From: Diadema setosum
Taxonomy: Eukaryota > Echinodermata > Echinoidea > Diadematoida > Diadematidae
NCBI RefSeq assembly: GCF_964275005.1
Contig: NC_092705.1
Coordinates: 24,532,673-24,596,672, forward strand
DNA length: 64,000 bases
Direction of reading: 5' to 3'
Positions 39,476 through 51,140 of the stretch are shown here, one piece after another (the first letter of the stretch is position 1; every line of letters begins with the position of its first letter). The notes beneath the pieces are model-generated. The model searched no databases and had not been told where the DNA came from. It saw only the letters and a list, made by a program, of their open reading frames with translations. A program made the position numbers and the translations under genes.

Positions 39476-40355
39476 TTCCAGAATTTCCCCATATTATTTG
39501 ATTTGATTTGATTTCATTCATTGGTTCCTGTATTATCTCATTGTATATGCACATGCATTATACATGAATACAAACATTGTTGCTGGCATGCTATTATAAG
39601 CATAAGTTGTTTACAAAGTAATCTTTCTAAGTTGTATATTATACAATACCTATATTAACAAAGTACTAATTGAAGCAGCGTGCTACAGCTCTAGAATTAC
39701 AGAGCGTTTGTGCGTCATGTATAATTTGTGACCGTGTATCACAAAACCAACAAAATGTCGCACCCCTTGATTTTACGTGAGGACTCAAAAAAAAAAAAAG
39801 TTGAAATGGGTCAACAGAGGCAATCCTTAGTTTTTCATATTTTCTGAAAGAGCTATCCTTCTTCTACGTTACTCTTTAGTTTGGGATCATAACATGAATG
39901 GGAAAGTGTTTTTTTTTTCAGCATATTTTCTACTACTTTTTTTTTTGGGGGGGGGGTATAGAATGATCAGGTATGTCTTAGAGGCCCATTTTTATTTCTT
40001 GAAAACCTTTGCACACTCGTCACTTTCAAGACTAATAACTTTTGAAATGATAATGCTACTGCTTTGAAAGTTAGCATTAATCATGGACAAAATGTGTTCA
40101 TAGAACATATTCAATTTGAGCTTAATTTGATAATCCCTTCATTGCTGTTGCTCTGGTGGTTTACATCCTGTGTTTTGTCTCTTTCATCGCTTGCTAGCAC
40201 GGCTTGGTAAATATTAAGCACTTAAGTATACCCTGTACTTCAGAGCCTCTTTTCTCAGTTCCCACTTTTCCAGAGTGTGTGCTTTTTTCCCCCAGTTTTT
40301 AGATAGGTTTGGGGAGTCCATTTGAATTGAGAGTCTGCTCTTTCAGAATCTGCCC

Positions 40356-40727
40356 TTTAGGGGGCCCTGAAATCCAAATACATGTTGATTATTGTTGATT
40401 TATGATACCCTCAAAATCACTTTCGCGGTAAAACAAATATCTAGTAACATTTCATATATTTTTAACGATTTTTCTTCTATTTTTCTTCAGATTACTTGGG
40501 AACTCCCACAAAAAAAAAAGACACCAATCAATATTAATATTCTTGAGATGACCTCATCTGTCAATCATTGCTGAAGTACTGAAATGTTTAACAAAAGACA
40601 TTGGAATGCACTTTCCTCTCGACTCAGCATTACTTGCATGTTTCTGTCATATCAATGTGACTAACAAAAGACATGGCGAGGGAACATGCAAGTTATGCTG
40701 AGTCGAGGATTTCAGGGCCCCTTTAAA
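40356..40727. mobile_element. Palindromic MITE, GGGCCCTGAAATCC ends
   Basis: TTTAGGGGGCCCTGAAATCC at the left pairs with GGATTTCAGGGCCCCTTTAA at the right; CTCGACTCAGCATTACTTGC also pairs with GCAAGTTATGCTGAGTCGAG inside. Intergenic between the two TMLHE-like genes. Confidence 0.75.
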
Positions 40728-41876
40728 AATCCATGTCTGGCGACTTTTTGTTGGTTTTGTGATGCAGGGTCACATTATTGAAACGTTGAAGCCTTCCTTT
40801 GATTATCACCAATGACCTCGCCGTCAATGATAACTTTTCAGTTGGCTGACATATTTCCAGAAGCATTGTTAGAGGCTTCCGTATACGTTTTGCGGGAAAG
40901 CCTTGAAAATTTGTGTCAGTTTATTTCTGTTTAATTTATATCGATTAACATTATCATTATTAGGATACCGTAAGCTTATATATTCATATAACGCATTTCT
41001 TTTCTTACTTGAACGAACAATTCTTTTTGTTACCCACGGACTTGTAATTTTTTTTTTCTGTCATTATTCTTTTCAATTCTGGGGATATGACTATTGTTTG
41101 GTTAAAATAAGAGAGAAATATATTCTAGAACGTATCATAAGCAATATTTGGGTATGGGCAAAGTAATACATCCCATGTTTCCGTGATTAAATCGTCGTTG
41201 AGTAATGATATTTTCTGATGTGAATTTGCGCTTCTTTTTACGTTCTATTTGCTTAACATGTAGGAATACTATGTGTCGTCGCAGATGAAATATATAGGCA
41301 AATGATCAAAAATATTATCATACAAAAGACCACATTTCGAATAATCTGTATCAATATAAATAGTAAAAGTATTATCAATCAGTGTTGATGAGTTGACCGC
41401 AATTCTTGAATACTTTTCAATAAATTTGTGTGCAAAATATAGCAACGTTTATTCTTATAAAACAATTATCTCTTTATCAATAGTCAATATCAAATTGCCC
41501 ATCAAGTACACATTTTTGTTTTCTTGATTGATCAACTCTAATAAAACATCAAAATTATCCAGTAATAAATTACTGTCTGTGATGTGAGGGGGCTTATGTA
41601 TTACACAAAGTATTATATTTTTCTATTTTCTATTAATACTTAATACTAGATGAATTAATTTCGCCCACCTTTAAAAGAAGAACAACATATGGAGATGACG
41701 TCATGACCATGACCATTTTGCTTAAGAACTGCTGAAAGCAGACAAGAAGCGAAGGAAAGAATGTAGCAAGTCATAGAGTATAAATAGTTTACAAAGTAGG
41801 CCTATACTCTCGAGAGTAGTGGCTGCTTTGGACATTATTATGTAGACATCTCACAGTAAAGACCATTGCTATATCA
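40728..41876. other. Unassigned stretch
   Basis: AT-rich, no recognised gene or repeat. Confidence 0.5.
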
Positions 41877-41884
41877 AGTCTCCT

Positions 41885-42010
41885 TGTCTGCACTATATAT
41901 CAGAAGTCAAATTGTATCTTTGGAAATATTCTATATACCCATAATGTACATACAACGTATATCAGAATTCTAATTGTATCTTTGGAAATATTCTATATAC
42001 CCATTATACA
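41885..42010. repeat. Two-unit direct repeat, about 65 bp
   Basis: Two units of the form TATATCAGAATTCTAATTGT followed by ATCTTTGGAAATATTCTATA and TACCCAT. Confidence 0.8.
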
Positions 42011-42229
42011 TCATTGTACAATGGATGATATTTGGTATAACTACACATGAATATTCACATTTTCGTGGCCTAGAACTAGACTTACAGGTTGACAGATAAA
42101 GAAAGGCGGAGAGGTATAGATGACCGGAGAAAGAGAGAAATGAACATAAAGACCATGACCAAAACATGATGAATCAAACAAGAGTTACTGAGATCAATGT
42201 AGGTCCTGAAGTAGGCCTATACTCATACC

Positions 42230-42655
42230 GAAGTGATCTCTTGAAGGAAAGGAAGTTGTGCGGGATCCGGTTCGGTTCCTCCATTTCCCAGCAAAGAAGC
42301 GAAGCTTCGCGCCTTTCTGTAGAGCTCCCAAAGGGCTGCGGACCACTTTCTCTTCTCAGTCAGATCGTAAGCAGTGAGGTTATCCGTCATGAAGCGACCA
42401 CGCTTCCTTCGCCAGCTTCAGGCGCTGATTCTTCATGAGGTCGACTTTCTCACGGTATGACAGGGTCGATCCTTTATTGCTTTTCCATCGCGGTGTGCTC
42501 ATTCTACTTTTATGTCGAGCCTCTCCTTCATGATTTTCTCGACAAGGGCTGTGCAATAATCCTTAATGCCGGTGGTGGACTCGGGTATACCCACGATGCG
42601 AGTGTAATTATTGCGCCGTGAGAACCTTTCACTCTTGTTGATTATCATTCTCCAC
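42230..42655 (-). mobile_element. L1/Tx1-like LINE ORF1 fragment, minus strand
   Basis: On the minus strand, NNYTRIVGIPESTTGIKDYC and LVEKIMKERLDIK, then AHRDGKAIKDRPCHTV and LTEKRKWSAALWELYRKAR, follow the layout of L1-type ORF1 proteins (RRM-like then C-terminal domain: RIVGIPE, AHR.G, RP, R..LW). Several frame changes and stops. GC content is clearly above the flanks, as expected of former coding sequence. Confidence 0.65.
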
Positions 42656-43135
42656 TTGAATTTAAACATTGCTTTTTCTCATTCTGAATGTGTGATGATT
42701 AGGGAGATTTCAAACTCGGGAATTTCCGTTTCCAACAAAACACTTGTACTTTATATCTGCCTTCTTTTCAGCTGTCCCTAACACAACCACTGCATTTTTT
42801 TTTTTGCTTTGTTTTTCATTTATTACTGTTTGTATGTTTTACCACCCCGCCCCCTTTGAGTGCAGCTTTATGATGGACAGTGATCAGGGCGCCGATTCAT
42901 ACACAATATTGAGATATATACAAGTGTAGGCCTGGCTACTTCCCATAGCAACAGCCAATCAGGAAGCTGGATTCTTGTCGTTACTTGCATGACATTACAT
43001 TTCCACTCGAGGTATATAAGAGTTGCTTTCATATCAACTTTTTATGAAATGGATGAATTCTGAAAATTCACAGAAGCATGATGAGCAGTGCCGGGCAACA
43101 TTCTTTCCTTTATCTATCAATGTCTATACTCTACC
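42656..43135. other. Unassigned stretch
   Basis: No recognised gene or element. Confidence 0.5.
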
Positions 43136-43567
43136 TTAAATGGGTAGTATTATAGCACTGGCTGGGGTAAGGATTCAGCTTTCAACTCTTTTTTTTTTTT
43201 TTTTTGGCAAGATACTTAAAATGCACTTAATGAAATGTTGAAAAGCATACAATTCTAAGAGGTAATCAAAGTTTACTTGATGAAAATCGGTTTTGAAATG
43301 GCTGAGATCAATCCAAAACAAAGTAAACAAAGTGATCCTACAGTAATACAAAAAGGTGAGTTCCATCTTTTATAAGGGTCTATTTGCTTTGGATATCTCG
43401 GCCATTTCAAAAACAACCTTTTATCAAATGTTTATTCCTCTTAGAGTAATATGCTCTTTCATATTTCAGAAGATATTTCTCATTTTATTTAGATATTATA
43501 ATCAAAAGAAGTCGGAAACCTGAAGTTCCATCGCTCAACCAAAACTGTAGGCCTACTATCCCTTTAA
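43136..43567. mobile_element. TTAA palindromic MITE (family M3), copy B
   Basis: Begins TTAAATGGGTAGTATTATAG and ends CTACTATCCCTTTAA. Interior blocks (TTTACTTGATGAAAATCGGT, GAAATGGCTGAGAT) match the copy at 60,822-61,210. Diverged older copy. Confidence 0.8.
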
Positions 43568-44126
43568 CAGCTGCACGTGGTGCTAAGTCTACTGCTTTGT
43601 CATTTTATGAATCTTCAAAAGTGGTCAAAAATGTGCAGAATAAATTATAGAATAAAATGTTCAGACACAATCTTTACAAGGGATCAACACCTTTCTTCGA
43701 TAATGAATTATGCATGAATTATAATGCCCGGTGCAAATGTGTATGTAATGTGTTTAACTCTGTGTAAAGGCCGTATGTTATATTTTGTATACTACAGTAG
43801 TATATCCACATAGATTATAATCATGTGAATTTCTGCCTCTGAATAATCTGTTAGCTAAACTTTAAATTCCTCTTAAAATAGTATGCAGGCATGTGCTCTA
43901 TATTAGGCCTATTTCATAAGCCGTTTCTTAGTATTTCGCAAAAGGTTAAAAGCCCAATCCTCATCGTCCCCCAAATATTATACACACCATCTACAGACTG
44001 TCGGTCACCTTCCACTAACCTAATGGCAACAAAAACAATCACAAGCTGTTTTGATGGCTACCCCTCCCCCCCCCGAAATAAATAAATAAATAAATGAACG
44101 AATGAAAATGAATGAATGGATGAATG
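43568..44126. other. Unassigned stretch
   Basis: No recognised gene; a C run and an (AAAT)n/(GAAT)n stretch lie at 44,067-44,125 just before the fold-back element. Confidence 0.5.
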
Positions 44127-45584
44127 AAAACGGCTTGTGCCGAAAGGGTGGGTTGGGTGGTGGCGCGTCGCGTCAATGGGAACACCACCCTTCGTCCAAA
44201 GCCCCCCCGGTTTTACCGAAAGGGTGCGTTGGGAGCGTTGGGTCGCGTCGCGTTAACTGGAACCCCACCTTCGTCCAAAGCCCCCCCCCCCCCCCCCCCC
44301 GGTTTTGCCGAAAGGGTGCGTTGGTACTTTTTTTCATGTAATATTAAAAGACGAGTTTTGAATTTATATTTAACCTTCAAACAACCATTTCAAAGAGGCT
44401 ATCGTCCGGATCGGTTTACACTCTATTACCACTTGGTCTACAGCCAGTTGGTCTAATAGACTGTTCAATATCATTTGGTCTAATAACCAGTTGGTCTAGT
44501 CATCATTTCGTCCAATTACTGTTTGGTCTAATTGTTATTTAGTTTAATTACTATTTGGTCTACAGTCATTTCGTCTAATAATTGGTTGGGCCCCTGTGAA
44601 AACCAGCTTTTAGCTGACCAGGGCAATCCATCCCATGAGTGGAGAATGAATAAATAAATAAAATAAATAGATAATAGCCATTTGGTCTATTTTTGGTCTA
44701 TTATGAGTTGGTCTAATTCCATTTCGTCTAATCATCAAATGGTCTAAAATAAAACCAAATTTGTCCAATATAAATTTGGTGTACACATTATTAATTTTGG
44801 TCCATTGCCCAGTTGGTCTAGCCTCTGTCTATCATCATTTAGTCTACACCCATTTAGTCTAATAACCATTGATCTTATTGTCATTTGGTCTAATAGCCAG
44901 CCTTCTGGTCTAATCAGGTACCATTTGGTCCAATCATCGTTTCGTCTATATGACCAACTGGGCTTTTTTTTTTTTTTTTTGGGGGGGGGGCTTTTTATTG
45001 ATGTGTACACCAAATTTATATTGGACAAATTTGGTTTTATTTTAGACCATTTGATGATTAGACGAAATGGAATTAGACCAACTCATAATAGACCAAAAAT
45101 AGACCAAATGGCTATTATTAGACGAATTGACTGTAGACCAAATAGTAAATAAACCAAATAATAATTAGACCAAACAGTAATTGGACGAAATGATGACTAG
45201 ACCAACTGGTTATTAGACCAACTGGTATTAAACAGTCTATTAGACCAACTGGCTGTACACCAAGTGGTAATAGAGTGTGAACCGATCCGGACGATAACCT
45301 CTTTGAAATGGTTGTTTGAAGGTTAAATATAAATTCAAAACTCGTCTATTAATATTACATGAGAAAAAGTACGTACCAACGCACCCTTTCGGCAAAACCG
45401 GTGGGGGGGGGGGGGGCTTTGGACGAAGGGTGGGGTTCCAGTCAACGCGACGCGACCCAACGCTCCCAACGCACCCTTTCGGCAAAACCGGGGGGGGGGG
45501 GGGGGGCTTTGGACGAAGGGTGGTGTTCCCATTAACGCGACGCGCCACCACCCAACCCACCCTTTGGCACAAGCCAATGAAAAC
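44127..45584. mobile_element. Large fold-back element 3 (TTTGGTCTAAT sub-repeats)
   Basis: The left arm (44,127 to about 44,790) and right arm (about 45,001-45,584) are inverted copies of about 580-660 bp. From the outside in, each has GGCTTGTGCC..AAAGGGTG, two 85-90 bp units with GGGTCGCGTCGCGTTAACTG and CTTCGTCCAAAGC followed by a C run, a unique AT-rich segment, and then many degenerate GGTCTAATNNCCAGTTGGTC sub-repeats. The spacer (44,790-45,000) continues the sub-repeats and has T and G runs. Minus-strand open frames over the right arm are artefacts. This is the architecture of Foldback-type elements. No transposase is present. Confidence 0.85.
44583..44675 (+). mobile_element. 93-bp LINE 3'-tail insertion in the fold-back arm
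   Basis: CCCCTGTGAAAACCAGC, TTAGCTGACCAGGGCAATCC and CATGAGTGGAGAATGAATAA match the 3' terminus of the LINE at 22,030-22,121. The opposite arm of the fold-back element lacks it and reads straight through, giving an exact empty site; ATAAT appears duplicated. Confidence 0.9.
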
Positions 45585-45598
45585 TTCCCCCCCCCCCC

Positions 45599-45633
<35 letters not shown>

Positions 45634-46238
45634 CTGGCGATTCTTGCGGAGGGGGGGGGGGGGCACGGGGGAGATGCTATATGGTAACATTGACCCTTTT
45701 CTTTATAATTCTCTATTAGAATTTCGTTCATATCACAGAAACAGAAACGTTCACAGAAACAAAAACAAAACATCATACAAAGACAAACTGCATTATACAC
45801 AAAAATTGTACAAAATAACGCCAATCTCACACTACAAGGACAAAATACAGTAACACCAACATTGTGCAAACTAATGTCAAACTTACATTGTAACACTTTT
45901 AACCAAGTAAAACGAAATCCGCTTTTTTTTTAAACACATAAATTCTCGCAAAAAGCCCGCAAAACGGGAACGAATAGGTAACTTGCTTAAAACACAAAAC
46001 GGGGCATATTTCATTGCTTCTCGAATTAAAAGGACAAAAAAGAGAGAGAAAAAAAAAACGAGGCCATTTGTGAGAAAACATACACACATGCACACACACA
46101 CACACCCACACAACGCCAACATACACTCCCCCCCCCCCCCACCCCGTGCCTTCAACCCTCAGGTTTCAGGTTTTATTCACACTTGTATAACTGCCGTGTA
46201 AATTGCCGTTTTCTTTCTCATACGTAACATCCTCATGA
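45585..46238. other. Low-complexity and unassigned stretch
   Basis: C, A and G runs at 45,586-45,665, a CA-rich stretch near 46,080-46,110 and a C run near 46,130. No gene recognised. Confidence 0.6.
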
Positions 46239-46532
46239 TACTCACTAAAAAAAATCGAGTGAAAATATTCACTCTCGATGGAGTGAATACAAAAAAGAGT
46301 GAATTTACAGTGAAATTGGAGTGAATTTTGAGTGAAAATTTTCATTTTCACTTATTTTGGAGTGACCTCAGGGATCACTCGAAGATTTTGGAGTAATCCC
46401 TGAGGTCACTCTAAAACGAGTGAAAATGAACGTTTTCACTCAAAATTCACTCCAATTTCACTCTAAATTCTCTCTTTTTTTGTATTAACTCCTTCAAGAG
46501 TGAATATTTTCACTCGATTTTTTAAGAGAGTA
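46239..46532. mobile_element. Near-perfect 290-bp palindrome (GAGTGAAAAT element)
   Basis: The whole element is an inverted repeat around 46,386. It is built of GAGTGAAAATATTCACTC, GAGTGAATTT and GGAGTGACCTCAGGGAT segments, so every sub-block is itself partly self-complementary. No coding sequence. Confidence 0.85.
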
Positions 46533-46679
46533 ATGTGGAAATGATGTGGAAATGGTAAAAACAATAGAGAGGGGAAAAAACCCCGACACTGATGTGACAA
46601 TAACTCGCAGATATGGCAAAATTAAGACAGGAAAGGAAAATCACGTATCATCCTCGGTATACATCATAATATATATTCC

Positions 46680-47170
46680 CACTTTAAGAAATGCATTTCA
46701 ACTGTTCCCCTTTTACTCGCTGTCTTATTTTCTTCCTCTTTACACATCTTAAAATACTTCATAACATCATTAAACTTTGGTACCTCTCCTGATGATCTCG
46801 CTAAATATAAAATATATTTAATCATCAATATAATATTGTATTCCATCCTTTGACTTTTAACGAGTTTCCGGATATACCTGTATAAACAACTTCCCAATTC
46901 ATGTTTCCTAGTTCTTCTAAATTCAATTTCTGAATGATGATTTGCTACAATTCCTGTACTTTAATACACTCCCAAAACAAATGTGAATATGTCTCAGTGC
47001 TCTTTTTGCAGAAAGAACAGAGATCATCCGAACAAACAAACCCTTATCTCAACAGATCAGCTTTTGTAAAGTGCACCATGAAGAAGCTTTGGGATAAGAG
47101 TTTTGACTCTGGGTCGGAGAAAAATATCTTCGGTTACTTAGGATGGAATACAATATCATATTGATGATTA
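46680..47170 (-). mobile_element. L1/Tx1-like LINE ORF2 C-terminal fragment, minus strand
   Basis: On the minus strand, CSFCKKSTETYSHLFWECIK shows the CxxC...HLFxxC zinc-binding tail found after the RT domain in L1/Tx1-type LINEs, followed by NMNWEVVYTGI and KGWNTILY and an AT-rich end. A partial second copy of its last part seems to follow at about 47,140-47,230. Confidence 0.65.
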
Positions 47171-47230
47171 AATATATTTCATATATTTAGCGAGATCAGA
47201 AGGGGGGTATACCATTTCCAAGTTTAACGA

Positions 47231-48589
47231 TGTTATGGAATTCCTGCGCCATCTGTGGGATCATTCCGAAACCGACTATAATGGTTGATCACAGTGACTA
47301 GTTATTTTCTTCAAATTTTCTATGTGCTTGTAAATATTTGTAAATAAACTGTATTATAATGTAAATAGCGCAGTCTGCAAGAATCTTCAGCCTATTGAAG
47401 GAGGCAGACTTGATGAAGAAGAAGAAGAAGACAAACAAACTCAACTAGCTAACAAACAAACCGACGGTAACGAAAACATAACCTCCCTTCCACTGGCGGA
47501 GCTGAGCGGAGGTAACAATGAATTGAACGCGCAGCGGCGACGGAACAATTGCGCAACCAAAGTCAATTGCGAAGTTCCACAAACCTTTTTGAAGTTCAGA
47601 GGGGTGACCACCGATAGCTGGTGAGGGGTGGTCGATGTTGGTCGTCTTTCTGTTGCGGAATTTCATCATCTCGGGATTGGAATCGTAATTAAGACCTAAA
47701 AGTAAGACCTAAACACGATCTTATGGATTCAGTACTTCTGTCTAGTCCCACCTCATTGGAAACTGCGTATAGCTACAGTACTACACCTATAACGACGTGA
47801 GATGACTGGTCACTGCCACTGGCACTGCACTGGCACTGCACTGGGGGTGGTAGTATTATTTTTCTGAAATCTAGCCCGACCTCACCGACCTGACCAGCTG
47901 ACGCATACAGCGACTTGGCTGTCTGAAATCCTTCCTGGAAAATTTTGTCGTGGCCAATATTGGAAGATGCAAGCCAGATCTACACTCTGTAAAACGAAAA
48001 GTGGTCGGCAAGAGTATAATATTAACGTTAGTTACGACAGTACTGTATGGTTGGACCTATATACTAATCGACCGCCTAATGTTTATTTGCTTGATAAGAA
48101 TATTTAACACTGCAATTCACGTAAAAACTTGACCTACGTGATTGAGAAAATCCAGCTCTATAAATGCCGTTGTTCCCTTTTCGATTCGAAGTTTCAGTGC
48201 AAAAATATCGCCGACGAACTTGCGTGTCCTCGTTTCAGCTCCCCGCGGTAAATCACGTTATTAGGATCGACCGCTGTTTTTGCATTGACAATGCACGCAA
48301 ACCGAGTTGTATTGAACACCTTGTTGTACGAAGCTTTTTAGAAGCCTTTTAGAAACTTCCATAGACATTACATTGTGCTGTCATTGCGATTCGGTGAAAA
48401 TATTCATTCGAAATTTTGTCCTTGATTTAAACCATTAATGAACAGTGAATTATCGCGTTTTCCCACACCATCCTCATCTACACTTTGTACATTCAAAGCC
48501 AATCCATTTTTATGTGCTTTGCGCGCAGAGAAGTGCGTACTAAGTGTTCAGTGCGCAAATTATACGCGGTCGGTTTCAATAAGGGTGGT
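47231..48589. other. Unassigned stretch
   Basis: No gene recognised. A GAA run lies at about 47,417 and a GC-richer segment at 47,500-47,600. Confidence 0.5.
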
Positions 48590-48747
48590 CGATATGTAGT
48601 AGGGCTACCATACTCTAGTAGTACAATTAGTACATGCAGTCATCACAGACTGCACGTCTGCAGACCAGACGCTGTCATGCGAGCGACTGGGCTGTGTATA
48701 CTATAGTTAAATTCGGTATAGAGACCCTATAGGCTATGGCATATGGC

Positions 48748-49735
48748 TCACACAGAGACTCCAACTCTCCCGTTTTCGACGGGAGATCTCCCGCCGAAAA
48801 CCCATTTTTGCAAAATCTCCCGTTCTCCCGTTTGAGATTTAATTTCTCCCGCCCTGGCTCTGTGTCTCCCGTTGGAAAGGATTTCTTACTTATTGCTATT
48901 GTATGTTGAAAAAAATAAGCCGTAGATAGCACCAGAGAGCATCTAGAACCCTAACTATACACAGCCCAGTCGCTGTACATGGTACGTCGCGACAGGGCTG
49001 TACGCGCGCGACCACCAACCACTAGGAGAGCGACGTAATCGTATCACGATAGCTTTGAATTTTGATACTTAACATCATTTTTGTCACCTCAAACTCATCG
49101 AGTATACTCTTCAATATTTACTCTACATCTGATGCTATCAGTATTCAAATGTACGCAATGAAACTTACCGAAATTGATCATCATATCCAGCATGTCCACA
49201 CGGTACACAATCTTTCACGCCAGGCCTAACTATACACTTGAACACAGCACAGTCGCTGTACATGGTACGTCGACGTACCATACACAGCACAGTCGCTGTA
49301 CATGGTACGTCGACGTACCATGGAATTGCGCCAGAAAGTGTCATTTTATTTGTTCCACGGACTTATCGCAAGTGGTCTCCATGGACCCAGTGTGGCGAAC
49401 TATTCTTCTGTAATAGAAACATGCATTTAACGTGAGTAAAGTATTCTGTTTAAAGGAGAAAAGTATACATTTTCCTAAGTTTTGTAGTTGTGGTGAGGTT
49501 CCTCACTTTGAGCAGGGAGGTGGAAGACTTTCTTCCACCTCCCTGCTTTGAGGCTGCGTGCTGCGCTCGTCAGACGCTGTTTTCGCATAGCGTAACAGCG
49601 TCTGGTCGGGCTACTAGAACCCTAGGAACTTTGCGCTTCGCACACATCAACTTGGAGTCTCCCGTTTGCTAGGGGTTTCAGGCGGGAGAATCTCCAGATC
49701 AGAAGGTGCTTTGGGTTGGCGTCTCTGCTCACAGT
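48748..49735. mobile_element. Possible element bounded by CTCCCGTTT inverted ends
   Basis: The left end holds CACACAGAGACTCCAACTCT with repeated TCTCCCG; the right end holds GGCGGGAGAATCTCC and TTGGCGTCTCTGCTCACAG, its imperfect complement. The interior includes the 40-bp palindromic tandem at 49,243-49,322. Boundaries are tentative. Confidence 0.45.
49243..49322. repeat. Tandem 40-bp unit with perfect palindrome
   Basis: Two 40-bp units each contain ATGGTACGTCGACGTACCAT, a 20-bp perfect palindrome (49,262-49,281 and 49,302-49,321), preceded by ACAGCACAGTCGCTGTAC. Confidence 0.9.
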
Positions 49736-50418
49736 GTTATTATTGTTATTTTTTTTTTACTTGACCTTCAGAGGAAATGATCGCACTGTCAGTCAGTTTT
49801 GTATTTATGTTGTATTGTAGATGTCTAGGAGTAGAGATCTTGACCCAGTTGACACTACGTGTACCTCTGGCCTACACTTTACAGTTCATCATTTTCTTCA
49901 GATTTTGTATTATCAAAGTTCATCATGATATCTTAAATTTGATACAATTACCGACTGCTTTGTCTTTGAGGGGCACAGGTAAAACTATTTGCCCTGAACA
50001 GCATTGAGGTGATTTCTCAACAGTGCAGCTCTAAAGAGTCTAAACATGCTAAAGACGAATTAAACCAAGGCCAAGGGTAAATGCAGCTATTAAAGCAGCG
50101 ACATGAAGAGCTAACAGAACCTCTGTTTTTGTATTATATATGGTTTTACCTCATAAAAAGCCCACTTAATTTAAGATGTTTGTGCTAAGTTAAGTCATTG
50201 ATATTGGGTAGTTCTACGTCTAGACTAGTCACTAGTTAGTATTTGCTAGGAGTGCCTGGAAACGGTAGTCAGCTAGATGTTCCCATGACTAAACCTTTGA
50301 CCAGTCAGAGGCCTAGAACTGTAATAGTGTATAAAAGGTACTTGATATGATGACAAATGTGACATGACAAGTATGTAGTCTACTAAAGGTAGAGTGTCTA
50401 CTGTCAACGTAACTACAC

Positions 50419-50449
50419 GCAGCCGCTGTCGCAAAGCGACAGCGGCTGC
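50419..50449. repeat. Perfect 14-bp hairpin with AAA loop
   Basis: GCAGCCGCTGTCGC, loop AAA, then the exact complement. A second short hairpin (CGTCTACTCCTTCGCAGACG) follows directly. Confidence 0.85.
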
Positions 50450-51140
50450 ACGTCTACTCCTTCGCAGACGTTGTCATTTTTCAGTGGTGGTTGTGCGACT
50501 CCTTCATGAATATCTTTTTTAATCGTGGAAAACTAAAATATAAGGAATCCCCGTAATCTGTGATAATCATCCAATAATCGGTATGCGTATTTTTTTTTTA
50601 TTACGTCAAAAACCTACCGAAATCCGTCCTTAAAATCAGGTCTGTGAGCGTCCGTATTGCGTCACTCCTCATCTTCTGCGTGTTATTGAATGGCAATCAC
50701 TCTCCTATGCTACAACGTCACTGGTAGTCGGAGGTAGTCGGAGTGACGTCATATCATGAGAGCAGCACGCGCGGAAATGCATTGTAGAAGACGACAAGCT
50801 TTACGTAACACACGAAACGCACGGGCGTACGTAAAATGCTAACACGGTATCTCGGGTTGAGCGTTCGTGGCTGTTCGTTAATTTTGTGAATCATCGCACA
50901 ATCTACTCCGAAAAATTCAACAATAAGGTTTGGATACCAACAAAACACCAAATTCAACTCAACCATCAGCAACATACGATATAGGTGGGTGGTATTACTG
51001 TTAAATCAAACAAAATAAAAGACATTTTTGTGGTCTTGCTGTCAAAAGCGACAGTCATTTACGTACGTTTAAACACTAACTAGTACATGTCAGACTGCTG
51101 TGCTGTGCACAGCGGTCTGGTCAGGCTACTGTCAACAAGA

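Larger units (their letters stand above)
48590..51140. repeat. Hairpin-rich repeat cluster
   Basis: Several hairpins with a common core lie here: near 48,640-48,700, 49,568-49,602 (CAGACGCTGTT with AACAGCGTCTG), 50,419-50,449 (GCAGCCGCTGTCGC with GCGACAGCGGCTGC) and 51,092-51,120 (CAGACTGCTGTG with CACAGCGGTCTG). Two are followed by GTCGGGCTACT or GTCAGGCTACT. In addition GACTGGGCTGTGTATAC (48,688) and its complement (48,956) form a 290-bp palindrome. No protein gene is recognised. Confidence 0.6.

Noticed and set aside
42166-42438. 90-codon plus-strand frame
   Set aside because: The minus strand of the same stretch reads as a LINE ORF1 fragment, which explains the raised GC content better.
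45240-45896. 218-codon minus-strand frame
   Set aside because: It runs through G/C homopolymers and the fold-back right arm, with poly-P and poly-F tracts.
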